Source: Pseudomonadota bacterium (GTDB lineage Bacteria > Pseudomonadota > Alphaproteobacteria > Sphingomonadales > Sphingomonadaceae). From it: 55,206 nucleotides of DNA. The stretch covers positions 1 to 55,206 of the forward strand of contig JAEWZX010000033.1 of assembly GCA_023394965.1 (NCBI GenBank), in the 5' to 3' direction. Position numbers and translations under genes: made by a program. Within the stretch, counting starts at the first letter, position 1. Every line of letters starts with the position of its first letter. Below are positions 42,965 to 51,918 of the stretch, piece after piece. The notes beneath the pieces were generated by a model that was not told the DNA's origin, did no database searches, and saw nothing but the letters and a program-made list of their open reading frames with translations.

Positions 42965-43288
42965 ATGACGGATACCTTCGCCGCCCTTTCCGACCCGACA
43001 CGTCGCCTTCTGCTGGACAGGCTGAGCGAAGAGGGGGGCCTGACTCTATCGGACCTCGCGGGAGATCTGCCGATGACGCGACAGGCCGTTGCCAAACACC
43101 TCGCCGTGCTCGAAGCCGCCGAACTGGTCGCTTCCGAGCGCGACGGGCGTTGCAAGCGGCATTATCTCAATCCGATGCCCTTGGCGAAGATGGCGCGCCG
43201 GTGGCTGGGCCGGTTCGAGGATGTCCCTCTCGCCTCGATGGCTGGTTATCATCAGTCGTCAGGCGAAGCCCACGCGCCGCGAACATAG
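42965..43288 (+). CDS. ArsR-family winged-helix regulator
   Basis: This 107-residue protein starts FAALSDPTRRLLLDRLSEEGG with recognition helix MTRQAVAKHLAVLEAAELV and wing RDGRCKRHYLN. It lacks the ELCVCDL metal-binding cysteines of classical ArsR, so it probably senses something else or works with an Activator-of-Hsp90 (AHSA1)-type partner. No such partner gene adjoins it; the next gene is the convergent VOC gene. Confidence 0.85.
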   Translation: MTDTFAALSDPTRRLLLDRLSEEGGLTLSDLAGDLPMTRQAVAKHLAVLEAAELVASERDGRCKRHYLNPMPLAKMARRWLGRFEDVPLASMAGYHQSSGEAHAPRT

Positions 43289-43305
43289 GCGCTTGCGGAA
43301 GCGGC

Positions 43306-43677
43306 TCATTCATAGCTGACGACCTCGAATTCGATTCCGTCCCAATCGAAAAAATAGAACCGGCGGCCAGGTTCGTAATCATCGTGGCCAAACGGCTTCA
43401 GCCCATAAAAAGCGACGACCTTTTCTGCTTCGTCGAGATTGTCGACGGTAAACGCAATATGATTGAGCGGATTGCCTTTCGCATAGTCCCCTTTCACATG
43501 ATCGCCGGTGTAAAGGGCGATGTAGTCGTGCTTTTCGCCCACGTGGATGGAGCGTCCGCCCATCATGGATTCCCCGCGCCAGCGTTCCTTCCAGCCGAGC
43601 AGGTCTTGCAGCAGCGCCGCGCTTCGTTCCGGATCCGTGACCGAAATATTTGCGTGTTCGAGGCGTCCTATAGGCAT
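43306..43677 (-). CDS. VOC/glyoxalase-like protein, probable SoxR target
   Basis: This 123-residue vicinal-oxygen-chelate protein starts PIGRLEHANISVTDPERSA, with two beta-alpha-beta-beta-beta modules, and ends GIEFEVVSYE. Putative metal ligands are the early His in LEHAN and the late Glu in GIEFEV. AAAGGAGA precedes ATG 43677. Its promoter region contains a SoxR box shared with divergent soxR, so it is probably redox-cycling-inducible. Its reaction (glyoxalase, dioxygenase or resistance type) is not clear. Confidence 0.82.
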   Translation of the reverse strand: MPIGRLEHANISVTDPERSAALLQDLLGWKERWRGESMMGGRSIHVGEKHDYIALYTGDHVKGDYAKGNPLNHIAFTVDNLDEAEKVVAFYGLKPFGHDDYEPGRRFYFFDWDGIEFEVVSYE

Positions 43678-43753
43678 GGGGGCATCTCCTTTGTGCAGGG
43701 CTGATGGAGGTTCCATCCCGTTGCCTGCGGTTTCGATGCCGCACTCTATGCAA

Positions 43754-43771
43754 CTTCAACCTAACTTGAGG
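43754..43771 (-). promoter_or_regulatory. SoxR box in a 19-bp-spacer promoter
   Basis: The 18 bp match the E. coli soxS operator dyad at 15 of 18 positions (outer arms CTTCAA and TTGAGG). On the minus strand a -35 box TTGACC (43775-43770) and a CATAGA -10-like box (43750-43745) flank it with 19 bp between, the long spacer typical of MerR-type promoters. It points at the VOC gene, while soxR starts 32 bp to the right. This strongly suggests SoxR activates the VOC gene. Confidence 0.78.
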
Positions 43772-43802
43772 TCAAGGTTCAATAGTCCTATCAGAGATAT
43801 CG

Positions 43803-44240
43803 ATGAATCCGAACGATCTCCTCAGCATCGGCGATCTCGCACGGCGTACCGGGCTATCGACTTCGGCCATCCGATTTTATGAAGACAAGGGCCTGCTGCA
43901 GGCCCATCGCACCGGGGGCAATCAACGCCGCTTTCTGCGCAGTGATATCCGGCGGCTCAGCTTCATCCTCATCGTCCAGAAACTGGGACTGTCGCTTGAA
44001 GAGATTGGCGAGCATCTGGGTGATCTGCCGCAGGGCCGCACCCCGTCGGGCGGGGATTGGGAGAAAATCAGCGCGGCGATCCGCGAAAGCCTCGACCGGC
44101 GGATCGTTCAGCTGCAGTCGCTGCGCGCCAATCTCGATGGCTGTATCGGCTGCGGTTGCCTGAGCCTGAAAAAATGCAAACTCTACAACCCCGACGACGT
44201 CGCTGCGGAGGGCGGAGCAGGGCCGCGGATCTTGCGCTAG
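43803..44240 (+). CDS. soxR: Redox-sensitive transcriptional activator SoxR
   Basis: This 145-residue MerR-family protein has N-terminal winged helix LLSIGDLARRTGLSTSAIRF, a coiled-coil dimerisation helix, and the [2Fe-2S] motif with Cys114, Cys117, Cys119 and Cys125 (CIGCGCLSLKKC). Oxidation of the cluster by redox-cycling compounds switches on target promoters. There is no soxS here, as in most bacteria outside enterics; the divergent VOC gene with a SoxR box is the likely direct target. Confidence 0.95.
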   Translation: MNPNDLLSIGDLARRTGLSTSAIRFYEDKGLLQAHRTGGNQRRFLRSDIRRLSFILIVQKLGLSLEEIGEHLGDLPQGRTPSGGDWEKISAAIRESLDRRIVQLQSLRANLDGCIGCGCLSLKKCKLYNPDDVAAEGGAGPRILR

Positions 44241-44379
44241 GTCCGGTTTTCAGGCCGTCCTTCCCTGCTACTCTAAATATGGCGGATGGCGCCACAGGCA
44301 GGACAAGCGATTGATTGTCCGCCCGAGGGTGCCTATCGGGGGGATGCGGAGACCACGTTCCCGCCTCTGATATTCAAGA

Positions 44380-44393
44380 CCGGGACGGCCCGG
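44380..44393 (+). ncRNA. ACGG-loop hairpin in gdx leader (half guanidine-II-like)
   Basis: CCGGG-ACGG-CCCGG forms a 5-bp GC stem with an ACGR tetraloop, 9 nt before the GGAGG ribosome site of the gdx gene. Guanidine-II (mini-ykkC) riboswitches consist of two such ACGR hairpins upstream of guanidinium exporters. I find only this one; the single other ACG in the leader (in GACCACGTTCC) does not give an ACGR loop in a good stem. It is therefore a partial match in a telling place. Confidence 0.35.
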
Positions 44394-44412
44394 CGATCTT
44401 CAGGAGGCAGTC

Positions 44413-44733
44413 ATGGCGTGGCTTATATTGTGTTGTGCCGGTATTTTCGAAATTGTCTGGGCGACTGCCATGAAGCAGTCGGAAGGCTTCACGCGTTTAT
44501 GGCCCACTGTCACAATGGTTGTAGCGATGATCCTGAGCTTCGGCCTCCTCGCATGGTCGATGAAAGTGCTCCCGCTGGGGACGGCCTATACGATCTGGAC
44601 CGGCATCGGCGCGGTCGGTGCTTTCGTCATCGGGATCGCATATTTTGGGGAAGCATTTTCATTCGCCAGAGTGACGGCCGCCATGCTCATCGTGTGCGGG
44701 CTTGTCCTTATGAAAATCTCGACGCCGGCTTAG
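44413..44733 (+). CDS. gdx: SMR-family guanidinium exporter (Gdx/SugE)
   Basis: This 106-residue four-helix small multidrug resistance protein has the essential Glu13 (GIFEIVWA), Ser42 (ILSFGLL) and the Gdx-type motif PLGTAYTIWTGIG with Trp62, which favour the guanidinium/proton antiporter subgroup over EmrE. Such proteins form antiparallel homodimers, and a single gene is enough. GGAGG precedes the ATG. The leader holds an ACGG-loop hairpin. Confidence 0.9.
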   Translation: MAWLILCCAGIFEIVWATAMKQSEGFTRLWPTVTMVVAMILSFGLLAWSMKVLPLGTAYTIWTGIGAVGAFVIGIAYFGEAFSFARVTAAMLIVCGLVLMKISTPA

Positions 44734-44754
44734 TCGTTTATGCCCAATCGCAGT

Positions 44755-45282
44755 TCAGTATTCCGGCCCAAGTTCGGCATCGAAATCCCGTGGCCGGGCG
44801 AAATGGACCAGCGTGCCGCAACCGTCCCGTAGATCGGCCCAGTCTTCTATATCGAGTTCGAAGACGGCGAAAGCGGCGGTCGGAAATTTGACCTTGGCTT
44901 CATCGTAAAGCGCGTTTTCGTTCTTCGGCGCCACTAGTTCGAACAGCATATCGCCCAGGCCCGGGTTATGCCCCGACAGCAGCAGGGTCTTGGTATCGCC
45001 GCCATGTTCCCGGATCACTTCCATGATCGTGTCGGTCCCGGCCAGATAGAGCCGTTCGTCCAACTGAGGTTGGAGATCCGGGAGCCCTTCGGCCAGCGTC
45101 AGCCTGACCCGTTCCGCCGGGCTGGCGATGAGCCGGTCCCACTTGATGCCGTGGTCGCGAATATGATTGCCGATGACCTTGGCACCCTTGCGGCCACGCG
45201 AATTCAGCCCGCGATCGAAGTCGCGTTTGTCGCTCTGCCCCCAATCGGATTTGGCGTGGCGTAGAAGGCCGAGGATTTTCAT
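44755..45282 (-). CDS. SixA-like histidine phosphatase
   Basis: This 175-residue phosphoglycerate-mutase-fold protein has the catalytic RHG-type motif MKILGLLRHAKSDW at the N-terminus and the second His in LLSGHNPGLGDM, as in SixA and similar single-domain phosphatases. The start at MKILGL was preferred because the RH motif must be near the N-terminus. Target phosphoproteins are unknown. It follows the helicase gene by 10 bp on the same strand. Confidence 0.88.
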   Translation of the reverse strand: MKILGLLRHAKSDWGQSDKRDFDRGLNSRGRKGAKVIGNHIRDHGIKWDRLIASPAERVRLTLAEGLPDLQPQLDERLYLAGTDTIMEVIREHGGDTKTLLLSGHNPGLGDMLFELVAPKNENALYDEAKVKFPTAAFAVFELDIEDWADLRDGCGTLVHFARPRDFDAELGPEY

Positions 45283-45292
45283 ACGCGCGTCT

Positions 45293-48046
45293 TCACTGGG
45301 GCTGTTTCTCCGCTGTCGGATGCTCTGGGCTAACAACACCGTTGGCCACGCGCTGTAAAGCCTCTTCGAGTGTCAGCCTCGTGACGGGAGTACCTTCGGG
45401 AAAGGCGGATAGCAGGCGGCTGGGGAAGGCAGGAGAGAGCACGACGAAATGGCCGGAATCCTCTCGGGTGCGGATCAGCCTTCCGAAAGCCTGTGCCAGC
45501 CGTGCGCGAATTATGCGGTCGTCATAACGCTGCGCGCCGCCATCCAGTTCGGCGGCAGCGGCACGGCGGGCACGGTGAAGGATGGTGGGGCGTGGCCAGG
45601 GCACGCTTTCCATCACTACACAGCGAAGGCTCCGCCCGGGCACATCCACCCCATCGCGCAAAGCATCGGTGCCCAGCAGGCTGGCGCGTGGATCATCGCG
45701 GAAGATGTCGGTCAGCGTTCCCGTGTCGATCGGATCGACATGCTGGGCATAGAGCGGCAGCCCTGTGCGGGCGAGGCGATCGGCAATCCGGCCATAGACC
45801 GCGCGCATCCGGCGGATCGCGGTGTACAGGCCCAGTACACCGCCGTCGCTTGCCTCGATCAGGCGTGCATAGGCACCGGCCAGCGCAGGAATGTCGCCCT
45901 TGCGGATATCGGTGACGATCAGCACTTCCGCGCGGCTGGCATAATCGAACGGGCTGTCTGCCTGCGCTGTTTTCGGCGCGAGTTCCAGATGCGGTGCGCC
46001 GCTCTTGGCGATGGCATGGGGCCAGTCCGGCCCGGTTTCGTCGCGATCCGTCAGGGTGGCGCTGGTCAGCATGACGCCATGGGCAGGTTCCAGCACGGTC
46101 CTGGCGAAGGGCTTCATCGGGTCGAGCCAGTGACGATAGAGCCCGACATCGAATTCGCGCGCATCGTTGCGATCGACCTGAAGCCAGTCCACGAATTCCG
46201 GGTCCGCTGGTCCACCCAACCGGGACAGCAGCGCTTCCCACGCGGCAATGAGGTCGATTCGCCAGGCGAGCGAATGGCGCGCTCCTTCGATCCGGGCGCG
46301 GCCCTGACCATCGAGCCAGTCGGGCGCATCTTCCATGATCGCTTCGAGCCGTCCTGCCAGCTTGAGCAGCGGGGTGCGGATCGCAGCGAGCGCCTGCGCC
46401 GCTGTGCCCGCAGCTTCGACCAGATCGCCGGGAAGCTGGGCGCATTCGGTTTCGATACCATACCCTGCTTCCAGACCGCTTTCATCGCGGGCGAAGGTGG
46501 TGGTGCGCACGGCGGCCAGCAGCTGTTCCAGGGGGCCGATAGGCGCAGCCTCGGCCAGGCGCCCCAGCCAGCCATCTGCGGGCAGTGAATGGGCGGCCTG
46601 CACCGCGGCTTCGACTGCTTCGCCGCCGGCGTCGTCATAACTGGCGACATCGGCGAGGCGTGCCGACAGACCGCGGCGGCGGCCACGGCTGTTCTTTTCC
46701 GGCCCGATGATCCAGCGCCGCAGCTCGATCGCTTCCTGCCCCGTAAGTGCGGCGGAAAATGTGCTGTCGGCGGCATCGAAGACATGGTGGCCTTCGTCGA
46801 AGACAATTCGTGTCGGGCGCGCATTGGCATCGCGTCCGCGTGCGGCGTTGACCATCACCAGTGCATGGTTGGCGATCACGAGATCGGCCTGTGCCGCATT
46901 GCGGGCGCTGCGTTCGATGAAGCATTTGCGATAATGCGGGCAACCGGCATAAACGCATTCGCCGCGCTGATCAGTCAGCGCCGCAATGCCGCGTTTTCTG
47001 AACAGCGTGCCCAGCCAGCCCGGCAGATCGCCCCCGATCATGTCGCCATCCTGCGAATAGGCCGCCCAGCGCGCGACCAGATGGGCGAGGATTGCGGGCC
47101 GTCCGGCAAATCCGCCCTGCAGGGCATCTTCCAGATTGAGCAGGCAGAGATAGTTTTCGCGGCCCTTGCGGACCACCACCGGCGGCGATCCGTCGGGGCG
47201 GGTTGCGGGCCATGCCCGGTTGCTTTCGCGCCGCAGCTGGCGCTGCAGGTTCTTGGTATAGGTGGATACCCAGACTGTCCCGCCGGACCGTTCCGCCCAC
47301 AGCGATGCCGGGGCCAGATAGCCCAGCGTCTTGCCGATCCCGGTGCCTGCCTGAGCCAGCAGGACATGCGGGCGCTTGTGCCGATCGCGCGGGCCGAAGA
47401 CATGCCCGGCGCCCTTGGAAAACGATCGCTGGCCTTCGCGCTGTTCGGCACCTTCGCCGGTCAACCGCGCAAGCTGTGCCTCGATCTCTGGTTCGTCGAT
47501 CAGCACTTGGGCGGGTTGCGGGCGGTCCGGCGTTTCTTCCCATTCGGGCAGGCGGCTGAACAGCCACTTTTCCGCACGCTCTGGCTTGCGCACATGCGGC
47601 GCCAGCACACCGGCCCAGGGCCAGCGCAGGCGGGCAAGCGATTGGAGGGACGACCACGCCCCTTCGCGCTGTGCCCAGCCGTCATCTTCGCACGTTGCCA
47701 TCAGGACCCCCGCCGCCCGCTGCAGCAGCAATGGCACGGATGCATCGTCCGTCGGTTCGTCCAGCCCCAATGCATGGGCAAGGCCCTTGGGCGTGGGCAC
47801 GCAGAATGTGGCCGGATGGACGAAGGCGAACAGTTCCAGCAGATCGAGGCCGGACAAATCGGGATAGCCCAATCGGTTCGCGACCAGCGGCGCGTTCATC
47901 AGCAGCTGCGGCGTATCGGCTGCCGCCATCACCGCTTCGCCCTTGGAACAGCCGCGCGTGCCGCCATTGGCATCGCGCAGCCAGGTGCCTGCATGACTGG
48001 CATGTACAGCGGGAAGGGGGAGGGGCTGGATCACGCCGGAGACCAT
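45293..48046 (-). CDS. ATP-dependent DNA helicase, DinG/XPD family
   Basis: This superfamily 2 helicase has 917 residues from ATG 48046. It has Walker A AGTGIGKTLGYL, an Fe-S cluster cysteine set including CVYAGCPHYRKC, the motif II box FDEGHHVFD, and motif VI LAQAFGRLIRTRED. These define the DinG/XPD 5'-3' helicases that unwind recombination and repair intermediates. The N-terminal 150 residues or so precede the helicase core; ATG 47929 is an alternative start that would lose the block LPLPAVHASHAGTWL. Confidence 0.9.
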   Translation of the reverse strand: MVSGVIQPLPLPAVHASHAGTWLRDANGGTRGCSKGEAVMAAADTPQLLMNAPLVANRLGYPDLSGLDLLELFAFVHPATFCVPTPKGLAHALGLDEPTDDASVPLLLQRAAGVLMATCEDDGWAQREGAWSSLQSLARLRWPWAGVLAPHVRKPERAEKWLFSRLPEWEETPDRPQPAQVLIDEPEIEAQLARLTGEGAEQREGQRSFSKGAGHVFGPRDRHKRPHVLLAQAGTGIGKTLGYLAPASLWAERSGGTVWVSTYTKNLQRQLRRESNRAWPATRPDGSPPVVVRKGRENYLCLLNLEDALQGGFAGRPAILAHLVARWAAYSQDGDMIGGDLPGWLGTLFRKRGIAALTDQRGECVYAGCPHYRKCFIERSARNAAQADLVIANHALVMVNAARGRDANARPTRIVFDEGHHVFDAADSTFSAALTGQEAIELRRWIIGPEKNSRGRRRGLSARLADVASYDDAGGEAVEAAVQAAHSLPADGWLGRLAEAAPIGPLEQLLAAVRTTTFARDESGLEAGYGIETECAQLPGDLVEAAGTAAQALAAIRTPLLKLAGRLEAIMEDAPDWLDGQGRARIEGARHSLAWRIDLIAAWEALLSRLGGPADPEFVDWLQVDRNDAREFDVGLYRHWLDPMKPFARTVLEPAHGVMLTSATLTDRDETGPDWPHAIAKSGAPHLELAPKTAQADSPFDYASRAEVLIVTDIRKGDIPALAGAYARLIEASDGGVLGLYTAIRRMRAVYGRIADRLARTGLPLYAQHVDPIDTGTLTDIFRDDPRASLLGTDALRDGVDVPGRSLRCVVMESVPWPRPTILHRARRAAAAELDGGAQRYDDRIIRARLAQAFGRLIRTREDSGHFVVLSPAFPSRLLSAFPEGTPVTRLTLEEALQRVANGVVSPEHPTAEKQPQ

Positions 48047-48185
48047 GAAAGCGAGGGAACGGAAAGTAAACAGATGCCGGCCAGCCCATGCCGGAAGGCA
48101 ATGGCTTGGCCTTTTATGCTGGGCGAACGGCACTGGTGGCCCCGGCCGGAAAAGGCGAGCTTGGGCCAGGTTGCGGGGGGCGCGG

Positions 48186-48845
48186 CTAAATGGCCGAGAA
48201 GCGTTCTATATCCGCAATTCGCCCGGAAACGACCAGTTCGTCGTCTTCGAAAATGATCGTATCGGGCACGGCGTGGATGAAATTCTGACCTTCACGTTTG
48301 ACGCCGACCACGGTCACATCGAATTTCCTGCGGCACTGGCTGGTGACGAGCGGCAGGCCGATGATCGGTTCCGGCGCCTTCAGGCGCGCTATGGCGAATT
48401 CCTCGTCGAAGGAAATAAAGTCCAGCAGCCGTTCGTTCAGCAGATGGGCGACACGTTCGCCCATGCGCTGTTCGGGGAAGACGACATGGGTGGCACCCGT
48501 GCGTTCGAGAATGCGGGCGTGTTTGTCGTTCGTCGCCTTGGCCCAGATATTGGTCAGCCCCAGATCCGACAGAGCCAGAACGGCAAGCACGCTGGCTTCG
48601 ATATCGGTGCCGATTGCGACAACCGCAGCTTCGAAATCGGCCACGCCGAGCTGTTCCAGCGTGGTGACTTCGGTACAATCCGCCTCCACCACTTTGGTCA
48701 GATCGCCGGCGAATTCCTGCACCAGGCGCGGATCGGTATCCGCCCCCAGCACTTCATGCCCCATACGTTCCAGCGTGCGGGCGATCGCCCCTCCGAACCG
48801 GCCAAGGCCGACTATGAGGACGGGTTTGCGTGCTTTAGCCGACAA
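48186..48845 (-). CDS. TrkA/KtrA-type potassium channel regulator
   Basis: This protein has 219 residues from TTG 48845, chosen because GAGGAGAA lies 5-7 nt upstream inside the end of the transporter gene. It has an RCK N-terminal Rossmann domain (VLIVGLGRFGGAIARTLERMGHEVLGAD) with bound-nucleotide acid, and a C-terminal TrkA_C domain (LLDFISFDEEFAIARLKAPE). It gates the adjoining KtrB-like channel in response to ATP/ADP or cyclic-di-AMP-type ligands. It overlaps that gene by 11 nt. Confidence 0.9.
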   Translation of the reverse strand: MSAKARKPVLIVGLGRFGGAIARTLERMGHEVLGADTDPRLVQEFAGDLTKVVEADCTEVTTLEQLGVADFEAAVVAIGTDIEASVLAVLALSDLGLTNIWAKATNDKHARILERTGATHVVFPEQRMGERVAHLLNERLLDFISFDEEFAIARLKAPEPIIGLPLVTSQCRRKFDVTVVGVKREGQNFIHAVPDTIIFEDDELVVSGRIADIERFSAI

Positions 48846-50175
48846 TCGGGTTCTCCTCGGGGTATCTATAGGGCCGTTCGCGGCCACCAAGTGCCAGCGC
48901 GGTGGCCACGGTGATGGTTCCCACCCGCCCGACGAACATCAGCCCGCACAAAGCAACAAGTGCGCCCGGTGGGAGATCCGCCGTGATGCCGGTCGACAGG
49001 CCGACGGTCGAGAAAGCGGATATGCATTCGAACAGGATATCGTCCAGCGGCACCGGGCTGATCGACGCGATATAGGTGGTCGCTGCAAATACCAGCGTGG
49101 CCGCCAGCACCGTCACCGACAGCGCCTGCCGTTCCACCGCCCGGCCGAAGCGGCGCTGGAACAGGCCCGCATCCCGGCGGCCGAGAATTTCGGACAGGAC
49201 GATGGCGAACAGCACAAGGAAGGTGGTGACCTTGATCCCGCCTGCCGTACCGGCGCTGCCGCCGCCGATGAACATCAGGAAGTAATTCGCCATGATCGTT
49301 TCATCGTGAAACGATCCGACGTCGAGGCTGTTGAAGCCCGCAGTTCGCGGCATCACCGAATGAAAGGCCGCGTTGAGCAGTTTTGCCCCAATACCCATCG
49401 GCCCAAGCGTATCGGGATTGTCCCATTCCATCGCCAGCGTCGCAAACAGCCCGAACAGCAGCAGCGCCACGGTGCCGGTTACGGTGATCTTTGTATGCAG
49501 CGACCACTGGCGCCAGTTGAACCGGTGTTTGCGCAGATCCTGCATCACGGGAAAACCCAGTGCCGTGAGGATCACCGAAAGCATGATCGGGCCAAGGATC
49601 AAGGCATCGGTCTGAAAGCCCATCACACTGTCGGAGAAGCTGGAAAAACCGGCATTGTTGAACGCACTGACGGAATGGAACAGGCCGTGCCAGACAGCTT
49701 CGGGAACTGCCATTCCGTAAGTGGTTGCAAACCGGATCGCCAAGATCGAAGCGACCACGGCTTCGACGAAGACGGTGATCTTGAACACCAGTCTGAGAAC
49801 CGATGCTGCATCGCCCGTTTCCAGCCGATTGCGTTCCACCTGTGTTGCCATACGATCGCGCAGACCGAAGCCGCGGCCCACCATCAGGCCGAACAGCGTG
49901 GCCGCGGTCATGATGCCGAAGCCGCCGACCTGGAACAGGATCATCACTACCGTCTGGCCGAAGAGAGACCAGTAAACCGGCGTGTCTTCCACGATCAGTC
50001 CGGTCACGGATACCGCGGATGTTGCCGTAAAGAACGCGGTCAGCAGCGGCGCGCGCGATCCGTCTGCGGTGGCCATCGGCAGGCTCAGGGCTGCAGTGCC
50101 GACAATGATGAAGGCCAGAAAAAGGACCGGGATCAATCGAATCGGATCGCGAACGCGAAGCATGGCGGCGGCCAT
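48835..50175 (-). CDS. TrkH/KtrB-type potassium uptake protein
   Basis: This 446-residue membrane protein has four pore-loop repeats whose filter-like segments are visible: TSAVSVTGLIVED, SVSAFNNAGFSSFSD, MPRTAGFNSLD and ISAFSTVGLSTGIT. Each has the conserved Gly of KtrB/TrkH. The intramembrane loop region FIGGGSAGTAGGIKVTTF is also typical. With the coupled RCK subunit it forms a KtrAB-type K+ (often Na+-dependent) uptake system. Its start is divergent from lysS with about 110 bp between. Confidence 0.93.
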   Translation of the reverse strand: MAAAMLRVRDPIRLIPVLFLAFIIVGTAALSLPMATADGSRAPLLTAFFTATSAVSVTGLIVEDTPVYWSLFGQTVVMILFQVGGFGIMTAATLFGLMVGRGFGLRDRMATQVERNRLETGDAASVLRLVFKITVFVEAVVASILAIRFATTYGMAVPEAVWHGLFHSVSAFNNAGFSSFSDSVMGFQTDALILGPIMLSVILTALGFPVMQDLRKHRFNWRQWSLHTKITVTGTVALLLFGLFATLAMEWDNPDTLGPMGIGAKLLNAAFHSVMPRTAGFNSLDVGSFHDETIMANYFLMFIGGGSAGTAGGIKVTTFLVLFAIVLSEILGRRDAGLFQRRFGRAVERQALSVTVLAATLVFAATTYIASISPVPLDDILFECISAFSTVGLSTGITADLPPGALVALCGLMFVGRVGTITVATALALGGRERPYRYPEENPIVG

Positions 50176-50285
50176 TGCTCCCCGATTTCAAAGCAGTAAA
50201 GCCATATTGGGGCGGCGGGGCGCCAATGGTTCTCATGCGCCTTCGCACTTGCAACGAGGAAGGGACTGCGCAAGAGGCGTCAGCC

Positions 50286-51914
50286 ATGAGCATGACCGAT
50301 CTGATTTCCGCCGCACGCGTATCCAAGGCCTGGCCGTTTCAGGAGGCACAGCGGCTGCTCAAACTCTATCCCGATGGCGCAAAGCCGGACGGATCGCCGG
50401 TGCTGTTCGAAACTGGATATGGCCCCAGCGGCCTGCCGCATATCGGCACGTTTCAGGAAGTGCTGCGGACCACGCTGGTGCGCCGCGCCTTCGAAGCGCT
50501 GATCGGCGCGCGGCCGGAAGACGGCAAGACGCGCCTCGTTGCTTTCAGCGACGACATGGACGGTTTGCGCAAGGTGCCCGACAATGTGCCCAATGCCGAC
50601 CTGCTCGAAGCCAATCTGCACAAGCCGTTGAGCCGGATACCCAACCCCTTCGGCACCGGGCATGAAAGTTTCGCCGCGCACAATAATGCCAAGCTGCGCG
50701 AATTCCTCGACCGCTTCGGCTTCGATTACGAATTCGTCGCCAGTCATACGCAATATAACTCCGGTGCTTTCGACGAAGCGCTGAAGAAAGTGCTCGCCAG
50801 CAATCAGGCGATTCTGGACATCATGCTGCCCACCCTGCGCGCGGAACGGGCGGCGACCTATTCGCCGATCATGCCCATCAGCCCGGTCACCGGCCGGGTG
50901 CTGCAGGTACCGGTAGAAGTGGTCGATGCGGGCGCAGGCACGATCCGTTTTACCGATGAAGATGGGACGGTGGTCGAACAATCGGCCCTTGGCGGCCAGG
51001 CGAAGCTGCAGTGGAAAGTGGATTTCGCCATGCGCTGGGTTGCGCTGGGCGTGGATTACGAAATGTACGGCAAGGATCTGACCGACACCGGCGTCCAGTC
51101 GGGCAAGATCGCGAGAGTGCTGGGCGGGCGCAAGCCGGAAGGGCTGATCTACGAATTGTTCCTCGACGAAAAGGGCGAAAAGATTTCGAAGTCGAAAGGC
51201 AACGGCCTGACTATCGACGAATGGCTCACCTATGGCAGCGAGGAATCGCTCGGCTTCTATATCTTCCCCAATCCCAAGAGCGCCAAGCAATTGCATGTCG
51301 GGGTGATCCCGCGCGCGGTCGACGATTACTGGCAGTTCCGCGAACGGCTGCCGGAACAGGAACTGGACAAGCAGCTTGGCAATCCGGTCTGGCACCTGCT
51401 GCGCGCCAATGGCGGCTACAGGGCCGAAGAAGCACCGGGTGCGGGCGACAGTCTGCCGGTGACTTATGGCCTGCTGCTGAACCTCGCCAGTGTCCTGGGG
51501 GCCGAAGCGAGCGAAGCATCGCTGCGCGATTATCTCGAAAGCTACATCGGCGCCGGGCAGATTACCGCCGAACTGGAAGTGCTGATCAGCACTGCGGTCA
51601 CCTACACCCGCGACTATATCGTGCCTACGCTAGACAAGCGTGCACCGAGCGCGAACGAAGCAGAGGCGCTGCGCACGCTCGACGCCTATCTCGCCGATGC
51701 GCCTGAAGACACCAGTGCCGAAGACCTCCAGACGCAAGTCTATGAAATCGGCAAGCGCGAGGAATACGGATTCGCATCGCTGCGGGATTGGTTCAAGGCA
51801 CTTTACCAGACATTGCTGGGCAGCGAGCAGGGGCCGCGGATGGGCAGCTTTATCGCGCTTTACGGCGTGGCGAACACCCGCAAGCTGATTGCCGAGGCGC
51901 TGGCACGCGCCTGA
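50286..51914 (+). CDS. lysS: Lysyl-tRNA synthetase, class I
   Basis: This 542-residue class I LysRS is the archaeal/alphaproteobacterial type unrelated to the class II enzyme. The HIGH-type motif is GPSGLPHIGTF near residue 46 and the KMSKS-type motif is KISKSKGN. It charges tRNA-Lys. ATG 50286 was chosen; an ATG six nt later is also possible. This type is frequent in alphaproteobacteria and supports the placement. Confidence 0.94.
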   Translation: MSMTDLISAARVSKAWPFQEAQRLLKLYPDGAKPDGSPVLFETGYGPSGLPHIGTFQEVLRTTLVRRAFEALIGARPEDGKTRLVAFSDDMDGLRKVPDNVPNADLLEANLHKPLSRIPNPFGTGHESFAAHNNAKLREFLDRFGFDYEFVASHTQYNSGAFDEALKKVLASNQAILDIMLPTLRAERAATYSPIMPISPVTGRVLQVPVEVVDAGAGTIRFTDEDGTVVEQSALGGQAKLQWKVDFAMRWVALGVDYEMYGKDLTDTGVQSGKIARVLGGRKPEGLIYELFLDEKGEKISKSKGNGLTIDEWLTYGSEESLGFYIFPNPKSAKQLHVGVIPRAVDDYWQFRERLPEQELDKQLGNPVWHLLRANGGYRAEEAPGAGDSLPVTYGLLLNLASVLGAEASEASLRDYLESYIGAGQITAELEVLISTAVTYTRDYIVPTLDKRAPSANEAEALRTLDAYLADAPEDTSAEDLQTQVYEIGKREEYGFASLRDWFKALYQTLLGSEQGPRMGSFIALYGVANTRKLIAEALARA

Positions 51915-51918
51915 CCCG

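Noticed and set aside
44341..44379. A second ACGR-loop hairpin to complete a guanidine-II riboswitch
   Set aside because: The only other ACG (in GACCACGTTCC) sits in a mismatched stem with a CCACG loop, so the motif is incomplete.
44286..44891. 201-codon frame over the gdx leader and gene
   Set aside because: It covers gdx in another frame; gdx itself has a clear ribosome site and SMR motifs.
46589..50199. Long plus-strand frames antisense to the helicase and potassium transporter genes
   Set aside because: Both sense genes have full motif sets and the antisense products show no domain.
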